The notes below the pieces were generated by a model. That model had not been told where the DNA came from and made no database searches. It saw only the letters and a list, made by a program, of their open reading frames with translations. A program made the position numbers and the translations under genes. Of a DNA stretch of 64,000 nt, positions 35,474 through 43,675 are shown in pieces. The stretch is from a candidate division Hyd24-12 bacterium UBA6080. GTDB lineage: Bacteria; Fermentibacterota; Fermentibacteria; Fermentibacterales; JCC-6. The DNA is taken from assembly GCA_002436025.1 (NCBI GenBank), contig DIXM01000002.1, positions 734,778-798,777 of the forward strand. Direction: 5' to 3'. Position 1 is the stretch's first letter; the number at the start of each line of letters is the position of its first letter.

Positions 35474-35502
35474 TTGTTTTCCTGAAACTCCCTTGCCATA
35501 AT
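35474..35502 (+). promoter_or_regulatory. Probable promoter of the YbjN-protease pair
   Basis: TTGTTT (35474-35479), a 17-base spacer and CATAAT (35497-35502) lie 40 bases before the proposed start codon. The -35 match is moderate. Confidence 0.4.
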
Positions 35503-35542
35503 CATGCGGTTTGGCGCCGAAGAAACCCGGGACGGAGGCATG

Positions 35543-36661
35543 ATGAACACTTCGCATCTTTATCAGGAACCGATTGCGGGTCTGGTCGGGTTGACGGATT
35601 TCACGAACAGGTGGCAGGCTGTTCTGGATTCCTACAGGGACAAAAAATACAGGGACACCATCATCAACTTCCTTCACTACCTTGATCCCGGGGTGGTGGA
35701 CAAGTACGGTGGCGCTGACAAGAGCGAGTTTGCCATTCCCCATGGCTCGACGATCATCAACATCTCGATAACGGATTCCAGAGTAAGGATCAGCGCGCCC
35801 TTTCTCCGCGTACCCGAGAAAAGGGTCAACGCCCTGCTCAGGCAGCTCACCGAGATCAACTTCTCCGTTCTGTTCCTCAGCCAGATCGTGCTGGAAGACG
35901 GAAATCTCCACTTCAGGGTCGAGTTTCCCCTCGAGCTCTGCGAACCGTACAAGCTCTACGACATCTTCTGGGAGATCTGCGTGAACGCCGATCACTACGA
36001 CGATCTGTTCATTGAAAAGTTCCAGGCCGAAAGGATCTACACACCGAAGATCACAAGGTACTCCACCAAGGAGCTTGAAGGGTTCCATGAGGGGTTTCTC
36101 AGTCATGTGAATGAAGGTCTCGAATACCTTCACTACTTCAGGGACAACCGCTGGTACGACATGGGCGTTGAATCAGGGCTCATTTCACTGATGAAGATCA
36201 ACTGCATCTTCTCCCCGAAGGGTTTCCTGAGCAATGAGATCGGGAACGCGATAGGCGCCTCCTACGGAAAAACCCCTCCCGCCGAGAGGCTCGACAATCA
36301 GTGCGCCTTCTTCGAGAAGCTGAAAGCGCTCCCCCTAGAGAAGTTCGCGGACTCGATCTACAGGACCGAAAGCCTCATCTCGGTCAGGAAACACGCCTTC
36401 CTCCCGGGCATAAAGACTGAGCTCGAGAACTATTTCACAAACGCCGAGAAGGACATATCCTCCTCCGCCTTCATGAGCGCGGTGATCTTCCTTCTTTACG
36501 ACATCTACAGCCTTTACAACAGGTTTCTCATTCCCAGGACCCTGGAGGAGATCCTAAGCGGCGGTCTGCGCGCGGCCTCGGGAAAGGACTGGCAGACAGC
36601 GGCTCAGGAGCTATTCAAGGCAGTGTCGACCGTTATGCAACTCCAACCCTCATCGGAGTAA
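35543..36661 (+). CDS. YbjN/type III chaperone-fold protein (first gene of protease pair)
   Basis: 372 residues. Two adjacent ATGs (35540, 35543) follow GGAGG; I use the second for its spacing. Residues ~40-165 (ITDSRVRISAPFLRVPEKRV, LLRQLTEINFSVLFLSQIVL, GNLHFRVEFPLEL) match the YbjN fold, a relative of type III secretion chaperones. The C-terminal half is helical and of no known family. No signal peptide, so cytoplasmic. The next gene starts 3 bases after the stop and encodes a protease that also ends in a YbjN-like domain, so the two products probably interact through these domains. Confidence 0.65.
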   Translation: MNTSHLYQEPIAGLVGLTDFTNRWQAVLDSYRDKKYRDTIINFLHYLDPGVVDKYGGADKSEFAIPHGSTIINISITDSRVRISAPFLRVPEKRVNALLRQLTEINFSVLFLSQIVLEDGNLHFRVEFPLELCEPYKLYDIFWEICVNADHYDDLFIEKFQAERIYTPKITRYSTKELEGFHEGFLSHVNEGLEYLHYFRDNRWYDMGVESGLISLMKINCIFSPKGFLSNEIGNAIGASYGKTPPAERLDNQCAFFEKLKALPLEKFADSIYRTESLISVRKHAFLPGIKTELENYFTNAEKDISSSAFMSAVIFLLYDIYSLYNRFLIPRTLEEILSGGLRAASGKDWQTAAQELFKAVSTVMQLQPSSE

Positions 36662-36664
36662 GCC

Positions 36665-37753
36665 ATGGCAGACCTCGATCATGTTTTTCAGCTAGTATTC
36701 AAGATCAAGACATCCAGGGGCAGCGGATCGGGATTCTTCTCGAAAAAACACGGCGTGATAATCACGAATCACCATGTGATTGACGGCGAGCGTGAGGTGG
36801 CCGTCGAGAACGCATGCAACAGCGCCATGAAAGCCGAAGTCATCCTGGTCTCCCCAAAGTACGACCTCGCCTTCCTCAGACCCTCACGGAGCATCGAAGC
36901 TCCCGAGATAAGCTTCTCCAATGTTGAAGACCTGAAGGTGATGGACAAGGTTCTCGTTCTGGGCTACCCCTTCGGATACCCGTTCAACGTGACCGAGGGA
37001 ATAGTCTCGAGCGTGAGGCAGCTGGTGAACGGGCAGTACTACATCCAGACCGATGCCGCTATCAACCCCGGCAACAGCGGCGGCCCTATGATCCTTCCCG
37101 ATGGCAGTGTCATCGGGATCACCACGTGCAAGCTCAACGAGGCCGAGAACATGGGTTTCTCGCTGCCGGCCGACATGATCGGCCGCGAACTTGGTCTTCT
37201 GGAGCGCAGGCAGCCCACCGCCTACTCCGTAAGATGCCCTTCATGCAGCGCCCTGCTCGAGCAGGAGGACGAGTACTGCGAGAACTGCGGCGTAAGCCTT
37301 GACTTGAAAAAGCTTTTCGGAAAGACCCCGATGACGGGATTTTCGGTCTTTGCCGAAGAGGCCATCGAAAAGATGGGGATCGACCCCGTGCTGACAAGGA
37401 ACGGTTACGAGTTCTGGGAGTTTCACAAGGGCAGCGCTCTCATAAGGATCTTCGTTTACAGGTCGAGTTACCTTACGGTTACATGCCCCCTGGTCAAGCT
37501 TCCCACCGAGAACCTCACCGAGCTTTACAGATACCTTCTGAGCGATCCCATTAAGCCCTACGTGCTTGGAGTGCACGACGGCATCGTGTACATCTCGTAC
37601 CGGGCGCACCTTTCGGACATCGGTTCAAGCCATGCCGGGAGCATAAGGGATTGCATCGTGAACATGACGGCAGCCGCCGACGAACTGGACAAACTCCTTG
37701 TGGAGAGGTTCGGATGCGAGCTCTCCGACGAGGCCGATAAGAGGGCGGTCTGA
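36665..37753 (+). CDS. Cytoplasmic trypsin-like protease with zinc ribbon and YbjN-like domain
   Basis: 362 residues. An S1C/HtrA-like protease core (1-180) has the complete triad: His in TNHHVID (~39), Asp in KYDLAFL (~70) and Ser in INPGNSGGP (~140). A zinc ribbon CPSC...CENCG lies at ~195-215. The last ~130 residues (SALIRIFVYRSSYLTVTCPL, LPTENLTELYRYLLSD, DGIVYISYRAHLSD) resemble YbjN. There is no signal peptide or PDZ domain, unlike DegP/HtrA, so it should act inside the cell. The gene follows the YbjN-fold gene by 3 bases. The target is unknown; processing of a client held by the YbjN domain is plausible. Confidence 0.8.
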   Translation: MADLDHVFQLVFKIKTSRGSGSGFFSKKHGVIITNHHVIDGEREVAVENACNSAMKAEVILVSPKYDLAFLRPSRSIEAPEISFSNVEDLKVMDKVLVLGYPFGYPFNVTEGIVSSVRQLVNGQYYIQTDAAINPGNSGGPMILPDGSVIGITTCKLNEAENMGFSLPADMIGRELGLLERRQPTAYSVRCPSCSALLEQEDEYCENCGVSLDLKKLFGKTPMTGFSVFAEEAIEKMGIDPVLTRNGYEFWEFHKGSALIRIFVYRSSYLTVTCPLVKLPTENLTELYRYLLSDPIKPYVLGVHDGIVYISYRAHLSDIGSSHAGSIRDCIVNMTAAADELDKLLVERFGCELSDEADKRAV

Positions 37754-38040
37754 CCGGGCACCAGGGGAGAGCGCATTCGTCGGGCCAGTTCGTATGGTAT
37801 TGGTTACCAAAGTATTGTTTTGTTCAGTCCCTGCATTGTTCACAATGTGCATTCGAAATGCAATATTGCATGCAAGGTTCCTGATCCCGGGCTGCACATT
37901 CTTTCCCCGCAGCCGTAGTGATCACGCTGGTTGTATGGGAGGACTGGAGGACAATTGAAGGCTGGTCAGTTCCCGAACGCATCTGCGTACATGGCCAGGC
38001 GGCTCCCGGCAGTAAACGACAGCCCTGAAGGGATGATGCA
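37754..38040 (+). other. Intergenic region with three consecutive palindromes
   Basis: No gene is seen. At 37834-37870 lie CATTGT-TC-ACAATG, TGCATT-CGA-AATGCA and the perfect TGCAATATTGCA in a row. They could be operators for the downstream peptidase gene or small hairpins. No T-tract follows, so they are unlikely to be a terminator. Confidence 0.4.
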
Positions 38041-40296
38041 ATGAGAAGCATGCTTTTTGCTTTGATATGCACTTTGCCCTGCGTTGCGGGAGAGGTTCTC
38101 TACCGCAATGCGGATGCGCTTCCCGAAGCCTGCATACTGGATTCCGACGGGGGCTCCATGACGATCAGGTTTGACCTGCCTGCAATCATCGGGTCAACCG
38201 GGGATGTTGGCGTTTTCGGTTCTGGAACGACCCTTCGTGTTCCGGGATGGGGAATTCTCGCGGAGGCTGGCTGCCCCGATCTGCCGGTGCTCAGGAAGCT
38301 GGTCATGGTCCCTAACACATGCGGGGTGAGCCTTCAGGTGATCGAGGAGACCACGACCAGCCTCGGAGTCTTCAGAATTCCCCCTTTCCAGAAGCCCGGA
38401 CTGAGATCCGGCGGGACCGTTCCCTACGAACAGGACCTGGCAGTCTACGGATCGGTTGGTCCTTTCCCTTCGGGATGCGCGTTCCTTGAGGGCGTGCATG
38501 TGCTGCGGGACATAAGGGTCGCGACAGTCAGGTTCCAGCCCGTCAGGTACGATCCCCTGTCAGGCGAGGCGACGATAGTGACATCGGCCACCGTCAGGCT
38601 GACATTCGGAGGATCAGGCCAGAACGAGCTGAACCGGTCGTTCCAGGGCACGACCCCGGGTTTCATGCCTTTGTACGGCGGAGTTCTCGGGTATGAGCCC
38701 ACCGGTCCGTTCCTCGCCGGCTCCTATCTGTTCATCGGAACCGATGAAAGCCTTGATGCGATCGAGCCGCTGGTCAATTGGAAAAGACAGAGGGGCTACC
38801 GGGTGTTCCTTGGGACGGTGCCAGAGATCGGGTCAAACGCTGAGATGGTAGATAACTGGATCGAAATGGCCTTCATGAACTGGGAGTACCCGCCGGAATG
38901 GATCCTCATCGCAGGAGGAGAGGACCTGGTGCCCGTACCGCTTCACGATGGGTTCGCATCCGACAACATCTACGGAGTCATTGGAACGGAGACAAGCGTG
39001 CCCTCCATTCACGTCGGCAGGATTACCGGATCCCTTTTGGACCTCCAGTACCAGGCATGGAAGATCCTGCAGCATGAAGCCGATCCCTTCGAGCCAGGCG
39101 AAGTGAGCTGGTTCCAGAAGGCTGTCACCATCGGGTCAAGTGATGCTCTTGATCCGCTGCACTCCTGGGAGCACACGCAGATGTTCATGGAACACGGCAT
39201 CGCCGTTGACTACTACTGCGATGATCCGATGTACGGCGGAACACCTCCATCAATCGAGGCCATTTCAGCGAACATCAATGAGGGAAGGACCATAGTCGAC
39301 TACATCGGGCATGGTTGGGAGCAGGGATGGGGTACATCCGGTTTTTCGATCACTGATGTCGCCGCCCTGTCCAATGGCCGAATGCTTCCGTGGGTGTTCT
39401 CGATAGCCTGCAGCAACGCAACCTTCATGAATGGTTACTGTTTCGGCGAGGCCTGGATGACCGAGGGTGAGATGACCGAACCGCAGGGCGGCCTTGGCTT
39501 CATGGGTGCCACCACCGGGAGCCCTTTCGGCCCCACGGATTCTCTTGCAGAATACACCTGGCGCGGCTACTTCGAACTCGAAATCCACCACATGGGCGCG
39601 GCGGTCGACTACGGCAAGCTGAAGGTCGAGGAGTTCTACGGAGTCGAGAACTATGGCAACAACTGGATGCACATGGTGTTCGGATGTCCCGAGGTCGACA
39701 TATACTCCGATACTTCCCCGATCGCACTGCTGGATGCGAGCCACAGCCCCAATATCTGGAGCGGTTCCTGGCCGGTGAACGTCAGCACGGTTGGCGGGGA
39801 CCCGGTTGAGGCCGCTCTGGTCGGGGTGGTCCAGGGCGATGAGCTGCTCGGAGCAGGATACTCTGACAGCAACGGCTTCCTGCAACTCGACATCCCCGAG
39901 CTGCCATACGGCGGCTCCATGGAGGCGATCCTCACGGTTACGGCTCACAACCTCAGGCCTTACACGGCAAACCTCGACCCCGCACCCGAGGGGTTTGAAG
40001 AGGGGGAGGGAACGGCACTCTTCCTCGCCCCGGTGCTTCCCAACCCGTTTTCGGCCATAACGTCCATCTCCTTCGGTCTGCCCGGGGCCTCTCAGTGCAA
40101 CCTTTCCATCTTCGACATCTCCGGGAGACTGGTGCGTACGCTGTTCGAGGGGAGCCTCCCGGGAGGAAGTCAAAGCATTGTCTGGGATGGACGTACCGGA
40201 TCGGGAAGTTCCTGCCCGGACGGCATCTACTTCATCCGGCTGCATACTCCGAACGCGACTCTTGTGGAGAGGGCTGTGCGGCTGGGCTCAAACTAG
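38041..40296 (+). CDS. C25 (gingipain-type) cysteine peptidase with sorting domain
   Basis: 751 residues with a signal peptide (MLFALICTLPCVAGE) and an ~180-residue N-terminal propeptide-like region. The peptidase core carries VDYIGHGWEQGW (catalytic His, ~425) and FSIACSNATFMN (catalytic Cys, ~458) in the order found in C25 family enzymes, with FIGTDESL and ILIAGGEDLVPVP upstream. After an Ig-like segment the last ~95 residues (VLPNPFSAITSISFGLPGAS, LSIFDISGRLVRTLFEG, CPDGIYFIRL) form the FlgD-like type IX sorting domain. It is a secreted or surface protease for protein breakdown or processing of other exported proteins. Confidence 0.88.
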   Translation: MRSMLFALICTLPCVAGEVLYRNADALPEACILDSDGGSMTIRFDLPAIIGSTGDVGVFGSGTTLRVPGWGILAEAGCPDLPVLRKLVMVPNTCGVSLQVIEETTTSLGVFRIPPFQKPGLRSGGTVPYEQDLAVYGSVGPFPSGCAFLEGVHVLRDIRVATVRFQPVRYDPLSGEATIVTSATVRLTFGGSGQNELNRSFQGTTPGFMPLYGGVLGYEPTGPFLAGSYLFIGTDESLDAIEPLVNWKRQRGYRVFLGTVPEIGSNAEMVDNWIEMAFMNWEYPPEWILIAGGEDLVPVPLHDGFASDNIYGVIGTETSVPSIHVGRITGSLLDLQYQAWKILQHEADPFEPGEVSWFQKAVTIGSSDALDPLHSWEHTQMFMEHGIAVDYYCDDPMYGGTPPSIEAISANINEGRTIVDYIGHGWEQGWGTSGFSITDVAALSNGRMLPWVFSIACSNATFMNGYCFGEAWMTEGEMTEPQGGLGFMGATTGSPFGPTDSLAEYTWRGYFELEIHHMGAAVDYGKLKVEEFYGVENYGNNWMHMVFGCPEVDIYSDTSPIALLDASHSPNIWSGSWPVNVSTVGGDPVEAALVGVVQGDELLGAGYSDSNGFLQLDIPELPYGGSMEAILTVTAHNLRPYTANLDPAPEGFEEGEGTALFLAPVLPNPFSAITSISFGLPGASQCNLSIFDISGRLVRTLFEGSLPGGSQSIVWDGRTGSGSSCPDGIYFIRLHTPNATLVERAVRLGSN

Positions 40297-40342
40297 TTGC
40301 CGAATCAACGGGGCTGGGTATTTGCACGTTCATCCCCGAGAG

Positions 40343-40413
40343 AACACAGAAGGGGGGGCCGACCTCCCCCCTTTTTCAAACACTCCGCGCTTGTTCCCCG
40401 GCATTCCTGTTCG
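40343..40413 (-). repeat. Degenerate copy of the nifJ 3' end and terminator (copy A)
   Basis: About 70 bases align, at roughly 85 percent by eye, with 44459-44533 in the same orientation. Read on the minus strand, copy B encodes the last residues of PFOR, its TAA stop and its terminator; copy A reads NRNAGE then CAA in place of TAA. The two copies bracket the porin, symporter and SatD genes, a 4.1-kb segment. Confidence 0.65.
40350..40376 (+). terminator. Intrinsic terminator after the C25 peptidase gene
   Basis: GGGGGG (40352-40357) pairs with CCCCCC (40366-40371), followed by TTTTT. It is part of the repeat copy and also has A residues upstream, so it may work in both directions. Confidence 0.75.
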
Positions 40414-40420
40414 AGAGCCA

Positions 40421-40449
40421 TTGACAAGCCTCTGTTTCCTGAAAAGAAT
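40421..40449 (+). promoter_or_regulatory. Promoter of the porin-symporter operon
   Basis: A perfect TTGACA (40421-40426), a 17-base spacer and AAGAAT (40444-40449) lie just past repeat copy A. The predicted leader is about 150 bases long. Confidence 0.5.
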
Positions 40450-40574
40450 CCGACCATTCCGCTAAGGAAAGGACGATATGCTGACAGCCTTTCGAAGATG
40501 AGTTGACGGTGCGCTGTTCTGGTGGAACAGCATGTACGCAACAAGGGTTTCGGGGGCTTTCGTGAGATAGGTAT

Positions 40575-40600
40575 CCCCCGGAGCTCAAACCGGGGGAGGG
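40575..40600 (+). promoter_or_regulatory. Hairpin overlapping the porin ribosome binding site
   Basis: CCCCCGG (40575-40581) pairs perfectly with CCGGGGG (40590-40596) around the loop AGCTCAAA. The right arm is part of the Shine-Dalgarno sequence GGGGGAGGG that lies before GTG 40605, so folding would block initiation. Confidence 0.5.
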
Positions 40601-40604
40601 TTTT

Positions 40605-41339
40605 GTGAAAACTGCCTTTGTTCTTTGCCTGCTGCTCATGTCTGCAGCGGTTGCCGGTGATCTCTGGGGTTCAGCCGACCTGACGGCTAGAAGCAGCTAC
40701 ATTTTCCGGGGCGTGGTGTATGTTGACGCGCCTGTTCTTGAGCCTTCGGCTTCCCTTGGCATTTCCGGTTTCAGTACGACCCTGTGGGGGAGCATGGAGA
40801 TCACGGATGAAAACGACTACGGGGACGAATACGGGACTGCCCAGGGGGAGTTCACCGAGGTCGACCTGATCCTTGACTACACCCGTGACTTCGGTCCGTT
40901 CTGGGCGTATACAGGCATCGGCAAGTACTGGTACCCGAACACGGGTTATGAGAGTTCCTCCGAGTTCTACCTTTCGGTTGGACCCAATACGATCCTGTCG
41001 CCCGCACTGAACCTGTATCGGGACCTGGAGCAGTCCGAGGGGATGTACGGCTCCATCTCTCTGTCACAGGCAATACCTGTCGGCTGCCTTGAGCCCTCTT
41101 TGGGTTTGAAGCTCGGATATGGCAACCGCAGGCACAACATGGCCATGTACGGTGTGGACAAGGGTTCCATTGCGGACCTCACGGTAGACCTGGCGGTTCC
41201 CTTCAGCGTATCCGGTTCGGTCACCGTTACACCATCAGTGGAATTCACGACCCTGCCCGACGGAGAGATCAGTGACACCTTTGAGGAATCAACCCACTTC
41301 CGGGGCGGGCTTTCCGTCACATGGGGGTTCCTTCCATGA
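40605..41339 (+). CDS. TorF-like outer membrane beta-barrel (putative porin)
   Basis: 244 residues from a GTG with GGGGGAGGG upstream. A signal peptide (FVLCLLLMSAAVAGD) leads into alternating strands typical of a 12-strand barrel (ADLTARSSYIFRGVVYVDAP, GFSTTLWGSMEITDENDYG, EVDLILDYTRDFGPFWAYTG, HFRGGLSVTWGFLP). The opening S-x-Y-x-F-R-G is characteristic of the TorF/Gcw_chp family. It overlaps the sodium:solute symporter gene by 4 bases; together they could form an outer- plus inner-membrane uptake route for one solute, which the sequence does not reveal. Confidence 0.78.
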   Translation: MKTAFVLCLLLMSAAVAGDLWGSADLTARSSYIFRGVVYVDAPVLEPSASLGISGFSTTLWGSMEITDENDYGDEYGTAQGEFTEVDLILDYTRDFGPFWAYTGIGKYWYPNTGYESSSEFYLSVGPNTILSPALNLYRDLEQSEGMYGSISLSQAIPVGCLEPSLGLKLGYGNRRHNMAMYGVDKGSIADLTVDLAVPFSVSGSVTVTPSVEFTTLPDGEISDTFEESTHFRGGLSVTWGFLP

Positions 41340-42898
41340 CCGTGGCGTACTGGGCAGCAGTTATCCTTTACAGCATTGCTGTAATGGGGCTGGGGTGGAA
41401 GCTTCGTAAAAGGTCATCCGAAAAGAGCCAGCTTGAGTTCTGGCTCGCAAGCCGCGAGCTGCCGGGATGGAGGCTGGGGGTAAGTCTTACCGCGGGCTGG
41501 CTGATGCTGGGCTGGATCGGGTTCGGCATGTCGCAGGTGTACATGTATGGCGCTTCAGGCCTGTGGATACTTCCCATCCCCTGGATCCTTCTCACCTTCA
41601 TCATCGTCGCGGCTGTGCCGATGATCAGGCGCATTCCCACCATCAGCATACCACAGGCCCTGCAGCGCCGCTTCGGTACCGGAGCCAGGGTGCTTACGGC
41701 CGTGATGTCCTTCGGGGTCTTTCTTTCATGGACACAGGCAGAACTCTTCATGGCTGGAAGCCTGGCCTCACCGTTTCTTGGTGTGCCGGCATGGATCGCC
41801 ATGCTTGTGATCGTTGTGCCCGTTCTGTTCTATACATGGTTTGGCGGTTTCCGCGCCATCGTTACAACCGACATCCTGCAGTTCGCCATCATGGCGCTGT
41901 TCATGGTCGTGCTGGCCGTTGCGGCCCTTGATCTTGCCAGAATTGCATCGAATGGTGACATACTCGGCGCACTGCAGGCAGTCACCCCTCCCTGGGCAGA
42001 AGCCGGCGCGGCGGGGAATCTCTGGCTACTCGGCGCATTGTTCCCGATCGTTCTGCTTCTGGGATACCTCCCGGGATGGCTGCTCGAGCAGGACCTCGTT
42101 ATCCGCATTCAGGCCGCGCCCTCTGTCAGAGAGGCTCGGAAGGGCGCCTGGCTGGGAGTGTTTCTGATCGGCTTCTTCATCTGCGTACTGCCTTCGATAG
42201 CAGCCTTCAGCTCGCTGGTGGCCTTTCCACCCGTTGATGGCGCACCGGCAGCGGAAGTGGGTGCCGATGCCCTCGGAATGATCAGCGCCATTATTGCAGG
42301 GCTCCCCGGCTGGCTTTCAATACTGATGGTCCTTGGGCTTGTGGCGTGCCAGATGTCCACAATCGACACATTCAGCAATGTGACCGCCATGGCCATCGCC
42401 CACGACATCGTTGAACCGGCCCTCGTAAAGAGGAAGGCCAGCGCGGCATCAAGGCACACCTGGTCCAAGGTGGTATCAATGATCGCGATTCTGCTGGCGC
42501 TCGTGGCCGCGCTGATCAGCGAGAGACTCGGTGATGTTTACTACATCTCAAGCGGCGTTCTCTCGGCCTGCATCGCGGTTCCTTTCCTGGCTGCATTCTG
42601 GAAGCGCGCGACTTCCGCCGGTATCATTGCCGGGATCCTTCTTGGTCTGGCAGGGTCGATCGGCGGTTACTTCTGGGAGTACTACACAATAGCGGAAACA
42701 TGGGCTGAAGTGCTTCCCGCATGGCTTCAGAACAGCTACGGCTATAACTACCTGGCTCTGGGAGTGATCCTTGCCGCTGCTGGCACCGTGCTGGTCAGCC
42801 TTCTGACAAGGCATTCCGGCCAGGAACGGCCCGAAGCCGTGCACCCGGCACCTGTTGAATGCAGGAAGGAATTCGCCGACAAGGCGGAAACCTGGTAG
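41336..42898 (+). CDS. Sodium:solute symporter (SSF family)
   Basis: 520 residues from the ATG at 41336, whose ATGA overlaps the porin stop; an in-frame ATG at 41321 lies further inside the porin gene. About thirteen membrane segments with SSF features: EFWLASRELPGWRLGVSLTA near residue 35, FYTWFGGFRAIVTTDILQF near 170 (the classic G-G-x-x-A/W-V-x-T-D segment), LLGYLPGWLLEQDLVIRIQA near 245 and a conserved region around ACQMSTIDTFSNV near 340. It imports an organic solute with Na+. Substrate unknown. A perfect 12-bp terminator follows. Confidence 0.9.
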   Translation: MTVAYWAAVILYSIAVMGLGWKLRKRSSEKSQLEFWLASRELPGWRLGVSLTAGWLMLGWIGFGMSQVYMYGASGLWILPIPWILLTFIIVAAVPMIRRIPTISIPQALQRRFGTGARVLTAVMSFGVFLSWTQAELFMAGSLASPFLGVPAWIAMLVIVVPVLFYTWFGGFRAIVTTDILQFAIMALFMVVLAVAALDLARIASNGDILGALQAVTPPWAEAGAAGNLWLLGALFPIVLLLGYLPGWLLEQDLVIRIQAAPSVREARKGAWLGVFLIGFFICVLPSIAAFSSLVAFPPVDGAPAAEVGADALGMISAIIAGLPGWLSILMVLGLVACQMSTIDTFSNVTAMAIAHDIVEPALVKRKASAASRHTWSKVVSMIAILLALVAALISERLGDVYYISSGVLSACIAVPFLAAFWKRATSAGIIAGILLGLAGSIGGYFWEYYTIAETWAEVLPAWLQNSYGYNYLALGVILAAAGTVLVSLLTRHSGQERPEAVHPAPVECRKEFADKAETW

Positions 42899-42911
42899 AA
42901 CCTGGTGCGCT

Positions 42912-42950
42912 GACAGGGGGGACTGAACTCTGGTCCCCCCTGTCTCTTTG
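42912..42950 (+). terminator. Intrinsic terminator after the symporter gene
   Basis: A perfect 12-bp stem (42912-42923 with 42933-42944, arms GACAGGGGGGAC and GTCCCCCCTGTC) and a 9-base loop are followed by TCTTTG. Confidence 0.85.
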
Positions 42951-42982
42951 AAAGTTTGGGATTCCCGCAGCTGTGCAAATGA

Positions 42983-43675
42983 TCAGATCAACTTCATCAA
43001 GATGGCTGATGTAGCAAGCGCGCCGATCACGGATAGAAGGGTACCGACCAGGAAGTACTCGGCAAACTCCCTGCTTTTGTTTATCTCCGGGAACCGAATC
43101 AGCCCTTTTGCGGTAATCACCAGCCCCACAGCGCCAGTGTTTCCGCCCATGAAGAGGATAAGGATGAGCAGGCGCTCGAGTGCTCCGATTATTCTTCCGG
43201 CCTTCAGCTCTTTCTGATCCGGGGTTTCAAGCTCTGACGCAGTACCCAGCTTGGATAGTACAAGTCTGATGATAAGATTGTACTCGCTCACACTCAGGAT
43301 ACCTGCATTCATTACAAGCCAGAGCTTTTTCCATGGAAAGCCACAGAGGCTGCCGGGAAGCCCCGAGGCAAGCACGAGTGCATCACCGGTGGTTCCCCGG
43401 AGCAGAAGAACGCTCCCGAAGAGAAGAAGCAGAAGCCTTCTCATGTTTGGACCGTTCTTTGCTTTCCTTCTGTTCAGAAGAGCATCAATAAGCGGAGGAG
43501 ATACAAAAGCAAACACAATGAACAGTAACTCCGATTTGAATGAAAATGCAAAAAGTGTCAATAATGGAACAGAAGCAATGAGGATGAGCCGTTTCGGCTT
43601 CAATGGCTGCTCCGAGTGAATCCAGAACACTCTGCTGGAGAGTAGAACGAACATAAGGAAAAGCCCTGTTGTCAC
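42983..43675 (-). CDS. Polytopic membrane protein (DUF3307-like) paired with SatD
   Basis: 230 residues with about six membrane segments, matching the type of membrane protein found next to SatD genes. A phrase such as LPGSLCGFPWKKLWLVMNA in the middle and FAEYFLVGTLLSVIGALATS near the end are the more conserved-looking parts. It overlaps the satD stop by 4 bases, so the pair is translated together. Base composition is lower in GC than the flanks. Function unknown; the SatD partner suggests a regulated membrane activity. Confidence 0.65.
   Translation of the reverse strand: MTTGLFLMFVLLSSRVFWIHSEQPLKPKRLILIASVPLLTLFAFSFKSELLFIVFAFVSPPLIDALLNRRKAKNGPNMRRLLLLLFGSVLLLRGTTGDALVLASGLPGSLCGFPWKKLWLVMNAGILSVSEYNLIIRLVLSKLGTASELETPDQKELKAGRIIGALERLLILILFMGGNTGAVGLVITAKGLIRFPEINKSREFAEYFLVGTLLSVIGALATSAILMKLI

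Larger units (their letters stand above)
40297..40604 (+). other. Intergenic region with terminator, repeat copy, promoter and leader hairpin
   Basis: This gene-free stretch holds the terminator of the peptidase gene, a degenerate copy of the nifJ 3' end (40343-40413), a promoter (40421-40449) and a hairpin over the porin ribosome site (40575-40600). Each is listed separately. Confidence 0.6.

Noticed and set aside
39265..40245. Antisense frame inside the C25 peptidase gene
   Set aside because: No domain, no ribosome site, and the plus-strand frame carries the peptidase motifs and sorting domain.
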